From: Pseudoips prasinana
Taxonomy: Eukaryota > Arthropoda > Insecta > Lepidoptera > Nolidae
NCBI GenBank assembly: GCA_951640165.1
Contig: OX621237.1
Span: 17,670,001-17,734,000, forward strand
Reading direction: 5' to 3'
DNA: 64,000 nucleotides
The position numbers were made by a program, and so were the translations under genes. Position 1 is the stretch's first letter, and each line of letters begins with the position of its first letter. This document shows, in pieces, positions 1 to 12,202 of this stretch. Under the pieces are notes generated by a model. The model was not told where the DNA came from. It searched no databases and was given only the letters and a program-made list of their open reading frames with translations.

Positions 1-711
1 AATGTAAAATTCTGAATCCAGCATTCATTCTAAATATTATAAAATTAGTAATTCTTGAAATTTTTGATCAGAGCCACGATTAAAATGCAAATTCATAGGA
101 TAGAATAGCACTTAGGGTTCGTTAATTCAGAGTACTGCCAGCATTGAAGACATCGCAAGAAACTGTGAAACAATGGCTTCGCTCATGGCTTACAAAATAC
201 ATAATGATTGACAGCCTTGAATACGCTAATAACATGCTTTTGTTTGGTTCTTATGCGTATAATATATTTTTTAAATTCTAAAGATCGAATAACTACGCTT
301 AAGAATGTTGTATCATCATAAATTTGCCAACTGTACAAGTCAAATGATGATAATAAAATAATTTCGTGACATCAATCTTATTGAGACCAAAGCAGTATCT
401 TAGATTTAACATTCTATAGAAAATACCCAGTTCGAAATTGTCGAAGACCCGTGTCATAAGGTCTGGAATATAGCTACAGCAAAGTTTCAGCAAATGGGTG
501 GCTGAAAAAAATAAGTTCCTCCGTAAAATTATTGAGCAAAATCTTGCTAACGTAAAAAAGCTAATTATATAGCGATATACAACTTCGAAATTCTATTTCT
601 CTGATATTTTTACATGATTGAATGTGGATTTAGAACAGATGTATAAATGGTATTATAATTACCTAAGATCCTGTGTAAGCCTAAATAGATAAGAACCTTA
701 TATTTTACATT
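1..711. other. AT-rich intergenic stretch, nothing identified
   Basis: No supported gene, repeat family or RNA gene is visible. Confidence 0.5.
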
Positions 712-1026
712 TTTTTGTATATATACAAAAAAAATATAGGTTGTATGTTATATTATATTTTTTGTCTGAGGGAGTTCCCTACAAAATTTGTTTAAATCGG
801 ATAATAATCTTGGTTTATACGACAATTTGCGGTTTAAAAAGATTAAAGTAGTAAAACATAAAACTTTTTGTATATATACAATAAAACATATAGGTAGTAT
901 GTAATTTAAATATTTTTTGTCTGAGGGAGTTCCCTACAAAATTTAACTTGTTCAAATCGGATAATAATCTTGGTTTATACGACAATTTGCGGTTTAAAAA
1001 GATTAAAGTAGTAAAACATAAAACTT
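712..1026. repeat. Two tandem units of about 155 bp
   Basis: TTTTTGTATATATACA, GTCTGAGGGAGTTCCCTACA, GGATAATAATCTTGGTTTAT and GATTAAAGTAGTAAAACATA occur in the same order at about 712-866 and 867-1026, with small differences. The minus-strand frame across them is incidental. Confidence 0.8.
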
Positions 1027-1639
1027 CACTTTTAAAATTGAATTCAAATTCATGAAGATAGTCAAAGGTTCCTGCTGCGCTGCTCGAAATCAATAAAGCC
1101 ACTGAACAAATATTGTGTTAGGAAAATTTCGTGGCACTTTGACGTTCAAATGAATTTGTGAGAGCATCTCCGTTGATTGTAAGATAAATGGCATTAAACG
1201 GTAAGTAGACAGGCAAACTGTCATAACATTTCCGCTCTACTTTCATCTTCAAAGTATAACAGCTAATCTCAGGTTTGAATCTTCGGACGTGTCATTGAGT
1301 TACGTTACGAAAATCTAATCATCGAAACATCAAATCATTATCTTGAGTATATTACCTACTTCGGAAATAAAAGGGGCATGTCCCATCGTACGATAAAAAT
1401 ATGTTTTTGTTTAAAAAAAGGAAATAAGGTAACATAAATACTCTTTATTGCACCCGAAAGGTAAAAGGTAGATAAGGGTATGATAATATAACTGGCACAA
1501 AAGGTGGTCTTATCATAGTCTGTGATCTCTGCAGAACAACCTTTTGATTGAGTAGAGATGATGAGTATTTAAATAAAATAAGCTACATTAGAAATTAAAA
1601 ATAATACTTTATCAATGCTTTCAAATTATACTTAACAAT

Positions 1640-1832
1640 ATGACAATAGCTTACTACAAGCTAGCTAATTATCACTACTATTATAAAATAAATTGTATAA
1701 ATGTTTTAACATTCCGTGTACCTAAATATCTGTAATATGCAACTAGAAATAATAACTGTATTACTACAAACATGTTCTGACTATTTACAAGCGCTTTTTT
1801 AAAGTCTACGTGAGTAAAAACCTTTTTTATTT
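1640..1832 (-). repeat. Dispersed repeat (AAAAAGCGCTTGTAAATAGTC family)
   Basis: Inverted copy of 16718-16915: CATGTTCTGACTATTTACAA, GCGCTTTTTTAAAGTCTACG and the ATTTCTAGTT part are all present. Confidence 0.6.
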
Positions 1833-2039
1833 TTATTTTATTTTTACTTTTTATGTTATTATGCTGACAAGAGAAAAATGAAATAATTAGCCTGCTTTAT
1901 AATTTTTTTTCGATCTAATATGTCCTACGATGTAATGTCCTCCTAGCCGAATTTCGATCCCAGCGGCCAGTATCAATGGAGACTAGTGATCTGGGCGGGA
2001 CATATTATAATGCACAAATATGGGACAACTAGTGATACG

Positions 2040-3149
2040 ACCGGAAATCGACTTACCCAACAGTAATTAATTTTTAGGCTATTATAATTTATTTATATTT
2101 GTTTCTCATCGAAGTGATTAAGTGTAATCTTTGAGAAATAAATAAGTTCTAACCGTTTTTTATTAAAAATATTTTTTTAAATCATATTTTCAGCTCTTGG
2201 CGAACTCAGTATCATAGGCAAAGTACACAAAGACGCTGCTGCCCGTTCTCTGATATGACATGACATTCCCTCGGGGCAACTGCTACGCCCCCCCGGGCGG
2301 ATAGAGATGGGTTGGTAATATTCGGTGCCTCGAATGGAAAGCATAAAAAGCTTCTTAAAATAAACATATGTTTAGTATAAAAATTAAAATAATCTAAAGG
2401 TAATTTAAATTAATTAATATCGCGAATTATAAACATGTCCAGGGCAGCTAGCTAGCACGGTAACGAAGGCTCCCGACTTTTTACAGCGTTTGACCGATAC
2501 CCATATCCACAATCATAAGCTTATGTGATTTTATTGTTCGAACGCTGCAGAGAGGCATAAGCCCTCGACGTCATGCTAGCTACGCTCGACGTGCCAGATT
2601 ACCTATCCATCAATGAGAACGTCGATTGAGAGTTCGATATAATAATAACGATCCGATGGTATATTGCAGACCTGGCTTCAAATCCCGAGGTCAGATAAAA
2701 AATGTAATTGGAACACCTGGTAGCATGATATGGAAGATCGCGGTACTCACACACCTCAATAAAGTACACGTTAAACTGTCGGCATTCACTTGACCCATAG
2801 GTTTAAGATAGTGCTAACGCACATACTCGTGGACTTATTTCCTGGCGTAAAGTCTATGCCTCTGGCGTCTATGGTTCGATATAACTACGATTATGGCTCC
2901 TTTTGTGGCTGACCGGGTAATGTCTAGGGAAGTCGCAGATTCGATCTTGTTTTGGGCTCTAGTTGATTGAAGGTGTCACATCACTGATATTGTCCACGAT
3001 GGACATAGGTCTCCCCCAAAACTTTCTACAATCTCAGTCATTAACAGGGTCTTTTCGATACCAGGGCATCCCGAAAAATAAGGTACCTTACCTTAATACT
3101 TGTATGTTTAAGCTTATGCTTAGTAACTATTATTAAAGATAATAATGTC
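2040..3149. other. Intergenic stretch, possible old SINE
   Basis: A tRNA-like B-box (GGCTTCAAATCCCGAGG) near 2670 and CATGATATGGAAGATCGCGG suggest an old SINE, but no second copy in the window supports it. Nothing else identified. Confidence 0.35.
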
Positions 3150-3480
3150 AGTCTTTTTGATTTCGGCTGCAGTGGCTTGTTTCAATAGAGGCTAGCCACC
3201 TGCAGAAGTGTGTGCGCAAACATAGGGGCAATTTCTTTTCTATCATTCTCATGATCTGATGGGACCACTAGCGACACGACCAGTGAAAGAAGTCAGGTAC
3301 AAGACCGGGAGCGTAACGTGCGCTCCGAGGCACGGGGGTTTAATACCGTCAACTTTCAGACTTCGGGCTGATACTGAGAAATGTTCTTAACAGAAAAAGC
3401 CCTAAATCATTTTTTAGCTCGACCCGGGATTTGAACACAGGACTTTATTATCTGCGGTTGAACACGTAACCTCCGTGTAA
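3150..3480 (-). mobile_element. SINE-like repeat (GTCCCATCG family), worn
   Basis: CTCATGATCTGATGGGACCA, CTAGCGACACGACCAG, CTCCGAGGCACGGGGGTTTA and the B-box relic CGGGATTTGAACACAGG follow the order of 20740-21090 on the minus strand. Confidence 0.6.
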
Positions 3481-3909
3481 TAGTTACAAGTAGCTAGTCT
3501 TGGTAGAGGTTCACCGTTGTGACCGAAATTCTGTTGAGAAGACTATTATTTTGAGAGTAATATTTGCAGAATGAAGGGGTTCAAATGATAAGTTAATAGG
3601 TTGGCTGGAGTTTGTTATTAACAAGGTAACGGCGACCTTTTGTCCCAAACATCGCATTGAAATGAGTTCCCAGCTACGTAGATGTTTCTCGAATGAATAC
3701 TTCGACCCTGAAGTTAATAGTTTCAATATCAAATTTATCGTTCTAACTCGTAATAATATCAACGTCGTAATTTATGATAACTGCGTTACTTAAACGTCTC
3801 TAATTTAACATCTCACTGGATATTATGTATGTAGGATTAGAGTTCAATCTTCAATACATGAACCTTACAAAGTTAATTGCCTTACACCAAATGATTAAGT
3901 TATTCTTAA

Positions 3910-4229
3910 CTAGCTTTGCCCCGCGGTTTTAACCGCGTTAAATTTTATAAATTATCACAGTTCCTCCCCCGTAGGTGATAGCGTGATAATATGTAGCCTA
4001 TATGTTGACCAGACCTCTTAGTAATATTCATGCAAAGTAGTCATTGAAGTAAATCCATACATTACGTTTTGAGTTTGGCCCGGACATAGGTACATACAGA
4101 CAAACAGACAAAAATTCCAAAAACTATATTTTTGGCTTCGATATCGATTGTAGATCACGCCCCAAGTATCCTTTTCAAAAAGTATTTAATGTACAGTTTT
4201 GACTTTCCTACGATTTTATTATAAGTATA
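3910..4229 (-). mobile_element. Non-autonomous Helitron, minus strand
   Basis: The minus strand ends GGGGCAAAGCTAG at 3910 with the stem CGCGGTTAAAACCGCG before it, and begins near TTTATACTTATAATAAAATC at about 4229, a mutated start. Its body matches 6157-6463. Confidence 0.75.
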
Positions 4230-4990
4230 AATGTTAACAAAGTTATTGATCTGTTCCGAGGAATTCCAGAGTAGCAATAGAACTACTGGGAAACCTCCAC
4301 CTCAACCAACCCCGCGTTTCGCTGTAAGTGTAAGCTTGCCCTTGTCTTTCACTTGGTTCCGTATCATTATCTATAAAAAAATCACGTTTGTTGTATGGGA
4401 GCCCCCTTAAATATTTATTTAATTTTGTTTATTAGTATTTTTTGTTATAGCGGCAACAGAAATACATTATCTGTGAAAATTTCTACTGTCTAACTATCAT
4501 GGTTCATGAGATACAGCCTGGTGACAAACGGACAGACAGGCAGACAGCGAAGTCTTAGTAGTAGGGTTCCGTACCCAAAGGGTAAAACGGGACCCGAAGG
4601 GAAAATTAAGTTCATTATTAACACGAGAACAATGGGCCATGTTATCGCTATCTGCGATATCATCAAGCTTATCTACTTATTTTGCCAATCAATCACTAGA
4701 TTGTCGTTACTAGACAGTGAGCTGTTAATTTAAATGTCACTTTAATACAGTGACATAGAGTAGCATTTACTATGACAAATTTGACTTTAGAACGGTCCTT
4801 TAGCATATGCAGGGCAGTATTAACTTTCAATAATTAAATAAACTAAGCTTTCAGCGTACCTTTAACTTATTGTTGGGAAAACAGAACTCAATTCGCGAAG
4901 GAAGGCGACGAGCTGCTCCACAACGACTTAGGACAGGAATATACCGAGCTTACCTACGACGAAAAATATATAAAAATATATATTTATATA
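4230..4990. other. Intergenic stretch with a worn repeat
   Basis: GACAGACAGGCAGACAGCGA and AGGGTTCCGTACCCAAAGGG near 4530-4600 belong to a repeat common in lepidopteran genomes, related to 12680-12765. The 75-codon frame there is not a gene. Confidence 0.45.
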
Positions 4991-4995
4991 TATAT

Positions 4996-5043
4996 ATATT
5001 TGTATTGTGAATATAGGTATATATATATTCACAATACAAATAT
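4996..5043. repeat. AT-rich hairpin
   Basis: 20-base arms ATATTTGTATTGTGAATATA and the exact complement surround an 8-base loop, within a longer (AT)n tract. Confidence 0.75.
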
Positions 5044-5095
5044 TTTTTTTATTTAAAGATAGACTAGACTTCAACTAGTGGCTTATTAGCCAAAG

Positions 5096-5240
5096 CCAAA
5101 ATAAAAAAAAGGATTTTATGCATGTAGACTTAAAAAAAGCGCTTGTAAATAGTCAGAACATGTCTGTAGCAATATAGTTAAATATACATAATTATTGTCG
5201 TATAAATATTTCATATTGATACGATATTAACAAACTTACT
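5096..5240 (+). repeat. Dispersed repeat (AAAAAGCGCTTGTAAATAGTC family)
   Basis: GCATGTAGACTTAAAAAAAG and CGCTTGTAAATAGTCAGAAC match 16718-16915 and, inverted, 1640-1832. Confidence 0.6.
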
Positions 5241-5362
5241 TATCTTATGTATTATAATTACTTATGGGCAGTGGTTACCCACGTCACGTGTCAGAATTGT
5301 TCAAGCCGCCCAGTAGGCCTCCGACAGTTGTTAAAGGCTACAACCGGGACCAACAGCTGCGC

Positions 5363-5992
5363 GTGCCCTCCAAAGAAGACGCTCAGAAATTAAGCCACTT
5401 TGACGGTTACCCATCTATGGACTGACCGCAAACCTAGTTGTTCGACCTCGCCAATCACTTACGGATCGGTGACGGCATCTGGCTATATAAGGGCAGTAAG
5501 ATACGCAACAAGCACTTATGTCATTTGAGTAATATTTCAGTGTCCTAAGCATAGTCAGCCACTTTTTTATTTTAAATTTAAGTAATTGCCAGTTATTTTA
5601 AATTTATCTAAAAGCAATTAATTCAGTGGGGATACACGACTGCGGATACCTAAATTTACAAACGAAGAGCGCACCCTTCGTAAAAGTGCCCTCCAAAGAA
5701 GACGCTCAGAAATTAAACCACTTTGAAGGTTACCCATCTATGGACTGACCGCGAGCCTAGTTGCTTGACCTCGCCGATCACTTACGGATCGGTGACAGCA
5801 TCTGGGTATATAAAGGCAGTAAGATACGCAACAAGCACTTATGTCATTTGAGGAATATTTAAGTGGCCTAAGCGCAGTCAGCCACATTGTTCTTCATTGT
5901 TGTTTTAAATTTATCAAAAAGCAATTAATTCCTGTGGAGATACACGAACGCGGATTCCTAAATTTACAAACGAAGAGCACACCCTTTGTAAA
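5363..5992 (+). repeat. Tandem pair of 323-bp units, each with a TATA box
   Basis: Units 5363-5685 and 5686-5992 share GTGCCCTCCAAAGAAGACGC, CTTACGGATCGGTGAC, TATATAA (5484-5490) or TATATAAA (5807-5814), GGCAGTAAGATACGCAACAA and CTAAATTTACAAACGAAGAG. TATA followed about 30 bases later by TTATGTCATTTGAG looks like an LTR-type promoter. The upstream half belongs to a dispersed family also at 17205 and 36848. The 63-codon frame in the second unit is not supported as a gene. Confidence 0.65.
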
Positions 5993-6156
5993 CGATGATA
6001 TCAGTGCTCTTTATGTTTATTTTTGTATTTAATGCGTGCACGCCACTTCTCTTATAGAATGAGGTAATATTTTGCCAATGTAGATTATATTATTGTCATG
6101 AATTAAAGAGTATCCGTTACTATACTCATATTCTTAAAATTGTCTTAGTGAACTCA

Positions 6157-6463
6157 TCTATACATATAATTAAAAAAAAAGTCAAAACTGTACATTGAAA
6201 TTTTTTTTTAAATATACTTGGGGCGTGATCTACAATAGATATCGAAGCCAAAAATACAGTTTTTAGAATTTTTATCTGTTTATCTGTATGTATGTCCGGG
6301 CTAAACTCAAAAAGTACTGGATGGATTTACTTCAAATTTGCATGAATATTACTAAGAGGTCGGGTCAACATATAGGCTACATATTATCACCCTATCACCT
6401 ACGGGGGAGGAACTGTGATAATTTATAAAATATAACGCGGGTAAAACCGCGGGGCACAGCTAG
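6157..6463 (+). mobile_element. Non-autonomous Helitron, full length
   Basis: A 307-bp element starting TCTATACATATAAT after A (6156) and ending GGGGCACAGCTAG before T (6464), with the subterminal stem CGCGG...CCGCG about 10 bases before CTAG. The body is shared with the multimer at 9523-11129 and with 3910-4229. It gives the reference 3' end that the internal modules of the multimer lack. Confidence 0.8.
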
Positions 6464-6918
6464 TATCGTATAATATCGATACTTACTTATCGTATGGGCG
6501 AGGTAATAAATTGATAGAAGTTGCCCGTTCTCGTCGAAAAAATCTGATATACTTTAAAACATTACATTGCCAAAATGAATGCTTTGTAATAGAATCTGAT
6601 GATCACTACACGCCGTCAGCGACTATCAACTTATTTTTAACACCAGATAAAAAGAAAGAACTGTGGGTTGTATAGAAAGAATATCGGTTATCTATGGTTT
6701 ATTACGTTTATACGTTTATTTGTCCTTCCACAAATTGTAACTTAATGCTAGATTATAACTATGAATACTATTTACATTTGTGAAGGACTGGTGCCTGAAA
6801 TAGGTTGCGAAACCTGTGCCACAGGTCACCAGGCCCCGCTTATGGAAAAGTAGTAGGTTACAGGTACATAGGCTTAAAATGATAGTTCTAGCGAGAGAAG
6901 GGATGCAGAAGTATGTAT

Positions 6919-6956
6919 AACCACACATACACACTGTCACGTGTGTATGTGTGGTT
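6919..6956. repeat. GT-rich hairpin
   Basis: AACCACACATACACAC pairs with GTGTGTATGTGTGGTT across a 5-6 base loop, followed by a GTGTGT-rich region to about 7030. Confidence 0.6.
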
Positions 6957-7149
6957 GTGTGAATGTACGTGTGAAAGTAGAGAGTTGGGATGAGTCTGTA
7001 TGTGTGGGAGTGTACTGGTATGTGTATTATGTGCTGATATTGTGATGTGTAAAGGTGGCTTAAAGTATTATGCCTTAGTATTATGTCTAGTATATAGTTT
7101 TACTGTGGCGGATGGAGTGACTTTTCATTACAAATTAGGTTAGAAATTC

Positions 7150-7390
7150 GCCAAAAATATCAGCCGAAAGACGACTACTGCTGCACAAAATCTCTCCAGG
7201 GACCTCCACAATTATGTCAATCATTTGGGGGATATACCATAATCGCCATGCTTGATATACCATAATTGCTTGCAGACGGGTTGGCGATTGCAGTATGATG
7301 CTCATAATAGACAGAGAGGTGCCCGTTCTCTGATAGATATTATCTTAGGCCCTATGTCACCCACGGGATGAGATAGTATGTACATATTTT
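7150..7390 (-). repeat. Degraded LINE-tail repeat
   Basis: TCAGCCGAAAGACGACTACT and CCTCCACAATT resemble the tail of the RTE-type copy at 27528. GTGCCCGTTCTCTGATAGAT nearby recurs at about 13030 and 2240. Heavily worn. Confidence 0.4.
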
Positions 7391-7889
7391 TTTTTGGGTT
7401 TTATTGGTTCACAAATCGGACAATACAATAACTCATTCATATAAAACACAAATGTATATAAAACAAATATCCAAATTGTATGCCCTAAAATAGTGAACAC
7501 AGCGTGCTTTGATAACTAAAAGGCTTAAACAAAAGAATAAAATTAAATATAAAAATAAATTAGGACATATTTATCGCTGTCAACCACAAAGCACTATTAA
7601 ATTTAACTTAAATAAAATTTAAATAATCTTCATCATACTTGACCACATCAAAAATAACACAGATTACTTCCTAGATGGTGTAGTACTCTAACTAGTAAAC
7701 ATTGTATTAGTTTGTGTTTGGTATTTTTTGGTCAGAGGTTCTTAAGGTGCTATATCCACATACACTATAGGTTCCTAATTGAAATAAAGTTAGAAATAGC
7801 ATGATATATTTGACGATGTTGATTAATATTGTACTTACATTTTCTTTTAACTTTGCTATCTGAAAATAATTCATACTTACTAAGTATAT

Positions 7890-8035
7890 GGGCAGTAGTT
7901 ACACTATGGTCAGAGTTGTTCAAGCCGCCCATTAGGTCTCTGACATAACGACTGTTGTCTAATGGTTATAAGCGGGACCGTCAGCTTTAAGTGGCCTTCG
8001 AAGCATGGAGACGCTCAGATGATATACGATAAGAT
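7890..8035 (+). repeat. Dispersed repeat (TTCAAGCCGCCCA family)
   Basis: GGGCAGTAGTTACACTATGG, GTTGTTCAAGCCGCCCATTA and GTCTCTGACATAACGACTG match 5262-5345 and, inverted, 36848-37095. Confidence 0.5.
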
Positions 8036-8041
8036 ACGCTC

Positions 8042-8307
8042 GACGGTCACCGTAGCCTAGTTGGTAGTGCTCCTGCCTACGAAGCTGGTGGTCCTGGGTT
8101 CGAATCCCGGTAAGTGCAAATATTTGTGTGATGAGCACGAATATTTGTTTCTGAGTCATGGATGTTTTCTATGTATATAAGTATTTATCTATCTATATAA
8201 GTATGTATATCGTCGCCTGGTACCCATAGTACAAGCTTTGCTTAGTTTGGGGCTAGGATGATCTGTGTGACATTGTCCCGAGATATTATTATTATATACC
8301 ATGTTAG
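8042..8307 (+). mobile_element. tRNA-derived SINE (CCTACGAAGCTGG family)
   Basis: GACGGTCACCGTAGCCTAGT (A-box), CCTGGGTTCGAATCCCGG (B-box), a shared body with GTCATGGATGTTTTCTATG and GGTACCCATAGTACAAGC, and an (ATT)n tail. It looks like a tRNA gene only at the promoter boxes; there is no cloverleaf acceptor stem. Confidence 0.8.
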
Positions 8308-8767
8308 CGGTAATTTCTATGGACTCTTTGGACTGACCGCGAACCTTGTTGCTTCACATCGCCAATCACTTACGAACCCATGACGGCATCTAGTTATGAG
8401 CGTCTTTAAACAATTATACTTTATGAAATTAATTAAAAAAGTTCTCAGTCATTTCATTAAACCGCTCAGTTTGCAATTTAATTTATAAATATATAATATT
8501 ATATAATATATATTAAATTGTCATCGCAGAGAATCCGGGTATTTCTTTAAAGTGAATCATAATAATTATGATTGTCAAGTATTCCATATTTAGGTATATC
8601 ATTATTATGAGTTCTCAATATCCTATGTCACACTCTTTTAGTTATGGAAATGAAGGTCCATGACTACTCCGTAGATTTCTATGAAACGGCAACCACCCTT
8701 TTTTCTTATGTTCTATGTTCCAGCTCGAAGTTTTCTAGAAGAATTCACATTTAATAATAGTAAATAT

Positions 8768-8925
8768 AATATCCTGGGACATTATTCACACACGGTCATC
8801 TGTTCCCAAACCAAGCAGAGCTTGTAATATGGAAACCAAGTAACTGATATACTACTTTTCTTTTGTGAATACATAGTTATATAGATAATTACACCCAGAC
8901 TCAGGACAAAATAGACAAGTCCCAA
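8768..8925 (-). mobile_element. Truncated SINE (CTAAGCAGAGCTTGTA family)
   Basis: ATCCTGGGACATTATTCACA, CCAAACCAAGCAGAGCTTGT and CACCCAGACTCAGGACAAA match 10372-10629, but the tRNA-like head is missing after 8925. Confidence 0.65.
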
Positions 8926-9522
8926 TGGGTGGACACTCATTCTACCACTTTGGAAGTATACATTTTCTAAACTGAATAGTTTGCCCGAGAGACAGCAAAC
9001 TATTCAGTATAGAAAAAAATATATTAGAAATCTCAATTCCATTTTTGAAGACCTATCCATAGATAACCCACATATATGGGTACGACGAAAAAAAAAATGT
9101 TGAGTTTCAGTTCTATGTATCGGGAATCCCCAAAATTATTGTTTTTTTTTTATATTTTTATGTGAAAATCTTAATGCGGTTCACAGAATACATCTACTTA
9201 CCAAATTTCAACAGTACAGCTCCTATAGTTTCGGAAACTAAGTGCTTCAATAATCTTTTGATTAATGGTAAATTCCCTGATACGCTTAAAGTAGCAAAAG
9301 TCACACCAATACATAAATCGGGTACTAAGTCAGATCCGGGAAACTATAGACCGATCTCGGTTCTACCTGTCCTTTCAAAAATATTGGAAAGAATTTTACA
9401 CAGCCGCATAGAAAAACATTTAATAGCCATAAATTTTATATGTGAAAGACAATATGGATTCAGACCAAAAAGTAGCACACTCTCGGCAACGATTGATCTT
9501 GTCACAAAAATAAAACATAGCA

Positions 9523-11129
9523 TCTATACATATAATAAAATCGTAGGAAAGTCAAAACTGTACATCGAATATTTTTTTAAAAGGATACTTGGCGCGTGAT
9601 CTACAATCGATATCGAAACCAAAAATATAGTTTTTAGAATTTTTGTCTGTTTGTCTGTTTGTCTGTATGTATGTCCGGGCTAAACTCAAAAACTACTGCG
9701 TGGATTAACTTCAAATTTTGCATGAATATTACTAAGAGGTCAGGTCAACATATAGGCTATATATTATCACGCTATCACCTACGGGGGAGGAGCTGTGATC
9801 TTATCTATACATATAATAAAATCGTAGGAAAGTCAAAACTGTACATTGAATATTTTTTTAAAAGGATACTTGGGGCGTGATCTACAATAGATATCGAAAC
9901 CAAAACTATAGTTTTTAGAATTTTTGTCTGTTTGTCTGTATGTATGTCCGGGCTAAACTCAAAAACTACTGCATGTATTAACTTCAAATTTTGCATGAAT
10001 ATTACTAAGAGGTCAGGTCAACATATAGGCTATATATTATCACGCTATCACCTACGGGGGAGGAGCTGTGATCTTATCTATACATCTATACATATAATAA
10101 AATCGTAGGAAAGTCAAAACTGTACATCGAATATTTTTTTAAAAGGATACTTGGCGCGTGATCTACAATCGATATCGAAACCAAAAATATAGTTTTTAGA
10201 ATTTTTGTCTGTTTGTCTGTATGTATGTCCGGGCTAAACTCAAAAACTACTAAATTTGAAGTTATAGCCTATAACTTCAAATTTTGCATGAAGTTATAGG
10301 CTATATATTATCACGCTATCACCTACGGGGGAGGAGCTGTGATCTTATCTATACATATAATAATAATAATAATAATATCCTGGGGCATTATTCACACACG
10401 GTCATCTGATCCCAAACTAAGCAGAGCTTGTACTATGGAAACCAGATAACTGATATACTACATAATATACTATTTTTCTTTTGTAAATACATACTTATAT
10501 AGATAATTTACACCCAGACTCAGGACAAACAGACATGTTCATGCACACAAATATTTGTCCCGGATGGGAATCGAACCCACGACCTCCGGCGTGAAAGGCA
10601 GCGTATCTACCAACCACGCCAACAGGCCCATATATACATATAATAAAACCGTAGGAAAGTCAAAACTGTACTGTACTGTTTTTTAAAAGGATACTTGTGG
10701 CGTGATCTACAATCGATATCGAAACCAAAAATATAGTTTTTAGAATTTTTGTCTGTTTGTCCGGGCTAAACTCAATCAGCACTGCATGGTTTAACTTCAA
10801 ATTTTGCATTAATATTACTTAGAGGTCGGGTCAACCTAATCTAATGGGAGTTACCTTTGTGATTAATCCATCGTTGATTATTATTTTACTTTAGTTGACT
10901 TACTTACTTTACTTAAGGACAATTGATGACATCGGGTAATATTTTTAAATAACAGTAGCAAAGTAGTCTTTAGTTTATTTCATAGCTAGGTTATTTATAG
11001 GTTAGGTTTTCTTTAATTTATATTGCTTATTTCTTTTGAAAGTTATATTTTTTAGATTTAGCTAGAAATAAGTAGTTATATTGGTTATCATTCAAAATTG
11101 TCACGGACGAAGTCGCGGGCACCAGCTAG
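9523..11129 (+). mobile_element. Multimeric non-autonomous Helitron inserted in the RT
   Basis: The insertion starts TCTATACATATAATAAAAT after A (9522) and ends GCACCAGCTAG before T (11130), with a hairpin-like GTCGCGGGC just before CTAG and no target duplication. These are Helitron hallmarks. Inside, the 5' module of about 270 bp (AGTCAAAACTGTACATCGAA, GATATCGAAACCAAAAATAT, GTATGTCCGGGCTAAACTC, CACCTACGGGGGAGGAG) occurs at 9523, 9804 and 10085, a stub at 10348, and again at about 10632, where alone it goes on to a CTAG end. A SINE interrupts at about 10372-10629. No Rep/helicase gene is present. Confidence 0.82.
10372..10629 (-). mobile_element. tRNA-derived SINE nested in the Helitron
   Basis: The minus strand starts GGCGTGGTTGGTAGATACGC (A-box), has GTGGGTTCGATTCCCATC (B-box), the body GAACATGTCTGTTTGTCCTG and CTATATAAGTATGTATTTAC, and ends ATGCCCCAGGATATTATT, a (ATT)n tail. 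A full-length reference copy for this family. Confidence 0.8.
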
Positions 11130-12202
11130 TAGATAATAAAAATATTGTCTTGGGTATTTTTATCGATCTATAAAAGGCATTCGATACTGTTTCGCATGAA
11201 ATACTGTTAAAAACGTTAGAATTGGCCAATATTACCGGAAACGCTTTTAAAATATTGCAATCATATCTGGAAAACCGAACCCAAGTAGTTAAACTAGATA
11301 ATAATCGTTATCAGAGTGACGCAATGCCTATCACTTGTGGGGTTCCGCAGGGATCTATATTAGGGCCCTTGCTTTTTCTAATCTACATAAATAACATTCA
11401 AGAACTTAAATTACATGGCCATCTCACGCTATACGCCGATGATACCTGTCTGTTTTATTTTGGCTCCTCTATTCATTCAATCATTTCTCAAGCACAAGCA
11501 GACTTAAACGTTTTGCACTTATGGTTTCAACATAATTTACTAACTATTAATATTTCTAAAACCTGTTACATAATATTTAAAGCAAAGAATAAAATTATAC
11601 CTCCACACACATCATTATTAATAAATAACGAACCCTTGCAGCAAAAATCATGTGAAAAATATCTCGGATTAAGAATTGACAGTAATTTATCATGGCATGC
11701 TCACTTGGATCACATAAAAACTAAACTATCGTCACTACTGGGATCACTTCGGAACATAGTTAAATGCATTCCAAACAAATTGCGCCACAGTATTTACAAT
11801 GCTTTAGTTAAACCTCACTTACATTATCTAATAGAAATCTGGGGTAATACAGTTAAGACAAAATTAGGAGAGCTACAAATGATGCAAAATAAACTTATAA
11901 AATTAATTTTTAACTATCCACGCCTTACTCCAACACGTAAAATCTACGAAGAAACTAAAATTATTAATTTAACACAATTATTTACGTACAGCACCTGCAT
12001 TTTTATTCGGAAAGTTCTTAACAAAAATATTAAATCTAGTTTATCTTTCATCAAAATCAAGCACACAACTCAACGTAGTACTCGCCGGGCGAGTTTTTTG
12101 GTCTTACCTAAGATTAGGACAAATTATGGCAAGAAGATGCTGACTTATCAAGGGGCACAGATGTTCAACAAACTACCACCAGACATTAAACATGTAAACT
12201 GA

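Larger units (their letters stand above)
9162..12202 (+). pseudogene. Non-LTR retrotransposon reverse transcriptase, interrupted
   Basis: The left part (9162-9522) encodes the RT start: KVAKVTPIHKSGTKSDPGNY, RPISVLP, QYGFRPKSSTLSATIDL. The right part (11130-12202) begins in the same frame with IVLGIFIDL, an in-frame TAA, then KAFDTVSHEIL (first catalytic Asp region), GVPQGSILGPLLFLIYINN, LYADDTCLF (catalytic DD box) and a thumb/C-terminal region ending at TGA (12200-12202). The gap is a Helitron placed exactly between A and T. The layout is jockey/CR1-like. The element is 5' truncated (no endonuclease), has a nonsense mutation at the first active-site motif and is dead. A 3' untranslated tail runs to about 12675 (AATAAAG). 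Confidence 0.88.

Noticed and set aside
8042..8115. Possible tRNA gene (good A and B boxes)
   Set aside because: Four copies share more than 200 bp of downstream body and (ATT)n or A-rich ends, so this is a SINE head, not a tRNA gene.
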